Notes under the pieces: generated by a model | Database searches by the model: none | The model's input: the letters and a program-made list of their open reading frames with translations, nothing else | What the model was told of the DNA's origin: nothing | From: an uncultured Phenylobacterium sp. | GTDB taxonomy: Bacteria; Pseudomonadota; Alphaproteobacteria; Caulobacterales; Caulobacteraceae | Assembly: GCA_945952355.1 (NCBI GenBank) | Contig: CAMFIW010000123.1 | Location: 1-7,473, forward strand | Direction: 5' to 3' | DNA: 7,473 nt | Shown here: one piece after another, positions 5,303-7,473 of the stretch | How positions within the stretch are numbered: the first letter of the stretch is position 1 | How the letters are laid out: every line of letters begins with the position of its first letter | Translations under genes and position numbers: made by a program

Positions 5303-6148
5303 TCAGACCGCGTCGAGGCCGATGTCGAGCACAGGCGCGGAGTGGGTGAGCGCCCCGACGCTGATGACCTGCACCCCGCTCTCGGCGATGGGCCGCACGG
5401 TCTGCAGATTGACGCCGCCGGAGGCTTCCAGTGTGACCTTGCCACCGGCCATCTCGACGGCGCGCTTCAGGGCGTCGGGGTCGAAATTGTCCAGCATGAT
5501 CACGTCGGGCCTGTGGGGCAGGGCCTCGGCGAGCTGTTCCAGGCTGTCGACCTCGACCTCGATCTTGGTCAGGTGGCCGGCGAAGGCGCGGGCGCGGGTC
5601 AGGGCCTGGCCGACCCCGCCGCTGGCGGCGACGTGGTTGTCCTTGATGAGGATCGCGTCATCCAGGCCGAAGCGGTGGTTGACCCCGCCGCCGCAACGCA
5701 CGGCGTACTTCTCCAGGTGGCGCAGGCCGGGCGTGGTCTTGCGGGTGTCGACGATGCGCGCGCCCGTGCCCTCGACGGCGTCGACATAGGCTCGGGTGAG
5801 GGTGGCGACGCCCGAGAGCCGACCCATCAGGTTCAGCGCCGTGCGCTCCGCCGAGAGCAGGGCGCGGGCCTTGGCCGAGACGAAGGCCGCGACGTCGCCG
5901 GGGTTCAACAGGTCGCCGTCGGCGCAGCGGGCCTCGAAGCGGGCTTGGGGATCCAGGGCCAGGACGGCCAGGCGGGCGCAGGCAAGGCCGCTGATCACGC
6001 CACGCTGGCGCACGGCGAAGACCGCGTCCAGCCGCGCCTCGGCGTCGATGCAGGCCAAGGCTGTGATGTCGCCGGCGCGGCCCAGATCCTCGGCCAGGGC
6101 GGCGCGGACCACGGGTTCGATGAGGAGGTCGGGCAGGGGCTCGATCAT
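5303..6148 (-). CDS. nadC: Quinolinate phosphoribosyltransferase (carboxylating) NadC
   Basis: NadC converts quinolinate and PRPP to nicotinate mononucleotide, pyrophosphate and CO2, the step where the de novo NAD pathway joins the shared route. The 281-residue protein is of normal length. The N-terminal part (1-110) includes the EDLGRAGDITA opening and RTALNLMGRLSG. The barrel domain contains DTRKTTPGLRHLEKYAV (134-150) with R136, K137 and R143/H144, then GGGVNHRFGL (153-162) with H158/R159, and LIKDNH (167-172) with K169. E198 and D220 (in VIMLDNFD) lie near the metal and substrate site, and EASGGVN (241-247) binds phosphate. All the active-site motifs I can recognise are present. The start ATG (6148) overlaps the stop of the TetR gene as ATGA, so the two are probably translationally coupled. 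nadB lies upstream of the TetR gene on the same strand, making this part of a nad operon. Confidence 0.97.
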   Translation of the reverse strand: MIEPLPDLLIEPVVRAALAEDLGRAGDITALACIDAEARLDAVFAVRQRGVISGLACARLAVLALDPQARFEARCADGDLLNPGDVAAFVSAKARALLSAERTALNLMGRLSGVATLTRAYVDAVEGTGARIVDTRKTTPGLRHLEKYAVRCGGGVNHRFGLDDAILIKDNHVAASGGVGQALTRARAFAGHLTKIEVEVDSLEQLAEALPHRPDVIMLDNFDPDALKRAVEMAGGKVTLEASGGVNLQTVRPIAESGVQVISVGALTHSAPVLDIGLDAV

Positions 6149-6756
6149 GCGTCCACCCCCGCCTTCAGGCCCCGCATGAAGGCATGCATCAGGGTGTCGA
6201 CGGCGGTGCGCACCTCGGTGTTCGCGGCCACCGGGTCGGCGGCGCTGGCGATGCGCAGCGCGCCCTGGATGAAGGCGCCGAACAACAGGTGGGCCAGAGC
6301 CGGCGCCTGCTCGGCCGGCAGCAGCCCGGCCTCGACCCAGCTCTCCAAGCCGTTGGCGACGAGGCAGATGCCGCTGGGCTCCAGGAGTTCCATCCAGCGG
6401 TCGAAGCCGAGGACGGCGGGGCCGTCGATCAGCAGCAGGCGCTGGGCCTCCTGAGAGGCGTAAGCGTCGAACAGCCGCGAGCCGCCGGTGCCGAGCTGGT
6501 CGAGGCGCGGTTGCGGTTGCACGCGCCCCGAGGCGTCCACATGGTCGGCGATGTCGTCGATCACCGCGCGGCAGGCGGCGCGGAACAGATCGGTCTTGTC
6601 CTTGAACTGATAGTAGACCGCGCCCTTGGTCAGGTCGGCGTTGGCGGCGATCTCGTCGACCGAGACCTCGGCGTAGCCCCGTTCGGTGAAGAGGCGGCGC
6701 GCCGGGGCGATCAGCCGTTCGCGATTGGTCGTGGAATAGCTGTGGTCGAGGCTCAT
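6145..6756 (-). CDS. TetR/AcrR-family transcriptional regulator inside the nad cluster
   Basis: The 203-residue protein has a classical TetR N-terminal DNA-binding domain: RERLIAPARRLFTERGYAEV, then the helix-turn-helix VSVDEIAANADLTKGAVYYQFKDK (31-54), followed by DLFRAACRAV. The rest is an all-helical ligand-binding and dimerisation domain, with an RLLLIDGPAVLGFDRWMELL segment typical of many uncharacterised TetR proteins. The gene lies 39 bases downstream of nadB and overlaps nadC by ATGA, so it seems part of the same transcript. AAGG lies about eight bases before the ATG. The short upstream gap contains an 8-base palindrome GCATATGC (6770-6777), too short to call an operator. Its target and ligand are unknown. 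Location suggests either control of NAD synthesis or a passenger regulator co-expressed with it. Family is certain; role is inferred. Confidence 0.93.
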   Translation of the reverse strand: MSLDHSYSTTNRERLIAPARRLFTERGYAEVSVDEIAANADLTKGAVYYQFKDKTDLFRAACRAVIDDIADHVDASGRVQPQPRLDQLGTGGSRLFDAYASQEAQRLLLIDGPAVLGFDRWMELLEPSGICLVANGLESWVEAGLLPAEQAPALAHLLFGAFIQGALRIASAADPVAANTEVRTAVDTLMHAFMRGLKAGVDA

Positions 6757-6795
6757 CGACGGGCCTTGGGCATATGCGGGACGGATCCTAAGGGG

Positions 6796-7473
6796 TCAGG
6801 CGGCCTGCGAGGCGGGGGCTCCGCCGTCGAGGGTCAGGATGGTGCGGGCGGGCGGGAGCTGGCCGGGATAGTCGGCGCGGAAATGGGCGCCGCGGCTCTC
6901 ATGGCGGTCCAGCGCGGCCTGGGCGACCAGACGCGCGGCGACAAGCGGGCCGGCGGCGCCGTCGGCGGACTGCAGGGCGTCGATCTCGTCCAGCAATCGG
7001 GTCAGGCCGGCGGCGTCGCGGATCACGCCCGCGTCGCGGCTCATGCCGGCGCGCAGGGCCTGCAGGGCCACGTCGGGCAGGTCGCGGGTCAGGATGCGGC
7101 GCAGGCCGGGCGCGCCGGCGGCCTGGGCCTCGCGAGCCGCGCGGCCGGCGCGGGTCCCGAACACCGCGGCTTCCAGGAGCGAGTTCGAGGCCAGGCGATT
7201 GGCGCCATGCACGCCCGTCGAGGCGCATTCGCCGGCGGCGAACAGGCCGGGCAGGGTGGCGGCGCCGGTCGCGTCGGTGACGATCCCGCCCATGTGATAG
7301 TGGCAGGCCGGGGCGACCGGGATCGGCTGGACGCGCGGGTCGATGCCGCCCGACAGGCAGGCCGCGAACACGCCGGGGAACTCGTGCGGGAAGTGGTCGC
7401 CGATCGCCGCGCGGGCGTCGAGGAAGGCGCCGCGGCCGGCTTCTCGCTCGGCATGGATGGCGCGGGCCACCAC
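6796..7473 (-). CDS. nadB: L-aspartate oxidase NadB, C-terminal part (5' end outside window)
   Basis: NadB is an FAD enzyme that oxidises L-aspartate to iminoaspartate, which NadA condenses with dihydroxyacetone phosphate to make quinolinate. The visible 225 residues cover the C-terminal part. DARAAIGDHFPHEFPGVFAACL comes first, then PVAPACHYHMGGI, whose His58 matches the catalytic His of E. coli NadB. GLFAAGECASTGVHGANRLASNSLLE follows, with the active-site Arg (R93) 35 residues after that His, as in E. coli. The C-terminal three-helix domain ends with DRHESRGAHFRADYP, a signature of the NadB/SdhA superfamily. The HYHMGGI and NadB-like tail, plus nadC nearby, exclude succinate dehydrogenase. 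The frame is open to the window edge, so the FAD-binding N-terminus and the start are missing. TGA is at 6796-6798. nadA is probably close upstream. Confidence 0.95.
   Translation of the reverse strand: MVARAIHAEREAGRGAFLDARAAIGDHFPHEFPGVFAACLSGGIDPRVQPIPVAPACHYHMGGIVTDATGAATLPGLFAAGECASTGVHGANRLASNSLLEAAVFGTRAGRAAREAQAAGAPGLRRILTRDLPDVALQALRAGMSRDAGVIRDAAGLTRLLDEIDALQSADGAAGPLVAARLVAQAALDRHESRGAHFRADYPGQLPPARTILTLDGGAPASQAA

Overview
This is a very GC-rich, gene-dense chromosomal window, best explained as an alphaproteobacterium close to Caulobacterales (Caulobacter, Phenylobacterium or Brevundimonas type). This rests on codon and base composition, a dispersed palindromic repeat whose translation contains VMAGLVPATH, a small protein starting MSKQPPIPPEQRAF, and one site resembling an EcfG/SigT general-stress promoter. 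The placement is inferred from features recognised by eye, not from a database search.

Layout. At the left edge is the 3' part of a DUF1003 membrane protein (+, 1-375). It converges on an NRAMP-superfamily metal transporter (-, 372-1676), and the two stop codons share one CTAG. Upstream of the transporter on the same strand are a possible 46-codon ORF (1673-1813) and plsY, the acyl-phosphate glycerol-3-phosphate acyltransferase (1810-2487). These three are joined by two successive ATGA overlaps. A 200-bp gap (2488-2687) holds a palindromic repeat. Next comes a divergent pair: a GlxA-type regulator (DJ-1/PfpI plus AraC HTH; -, 2688-3629) and an isonitrile hydratase-like DJ-1/PfpI enzyme (+, 3712-4401) separated by 82 bp. 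A P-loop kinase-like protein follows (+, 4477-5028). It converges on a 62-aa disordered small protein (-, 5054-5242) that has a strong AGGAGG ribosome binding site and a candidate stress promoter. The right end is a minus-strand NAD biosynthesis cluster: nadB (3' part, 6796-7473), a TetR regulator (6145-6756), then nadC (5303-6148) overlapping the TetR gene by ATGA.

How the genes work together. NadB makes iminoaspartate, which NadA (not in the window) turns into quinolinate. NadC then makes nicotinate mononucleotide, so the right end is part of the de novo NAD pathway, with a TetR regulator lodged inside it. The GlxA-like regulator probably controls the adjacent isonitrile hydratase-like gene. 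PlsY starts phospholipid synthesis and appears co-transcribed with a metal transporter whose metal-site residues differ from classical MntH.

Most of the window is ordinary core metabolism. I see no mobile element, CRISPR array, tRNA, rRNA or obvious defence system. No stretch longer than 300 bases lacks a gene. The points most worth a second look are the atypical NRAMP site, the candidate stress promoter on the small protein gene, the TetR gene inside the nad cluster and the doubly overlapping 46-codon ORF.
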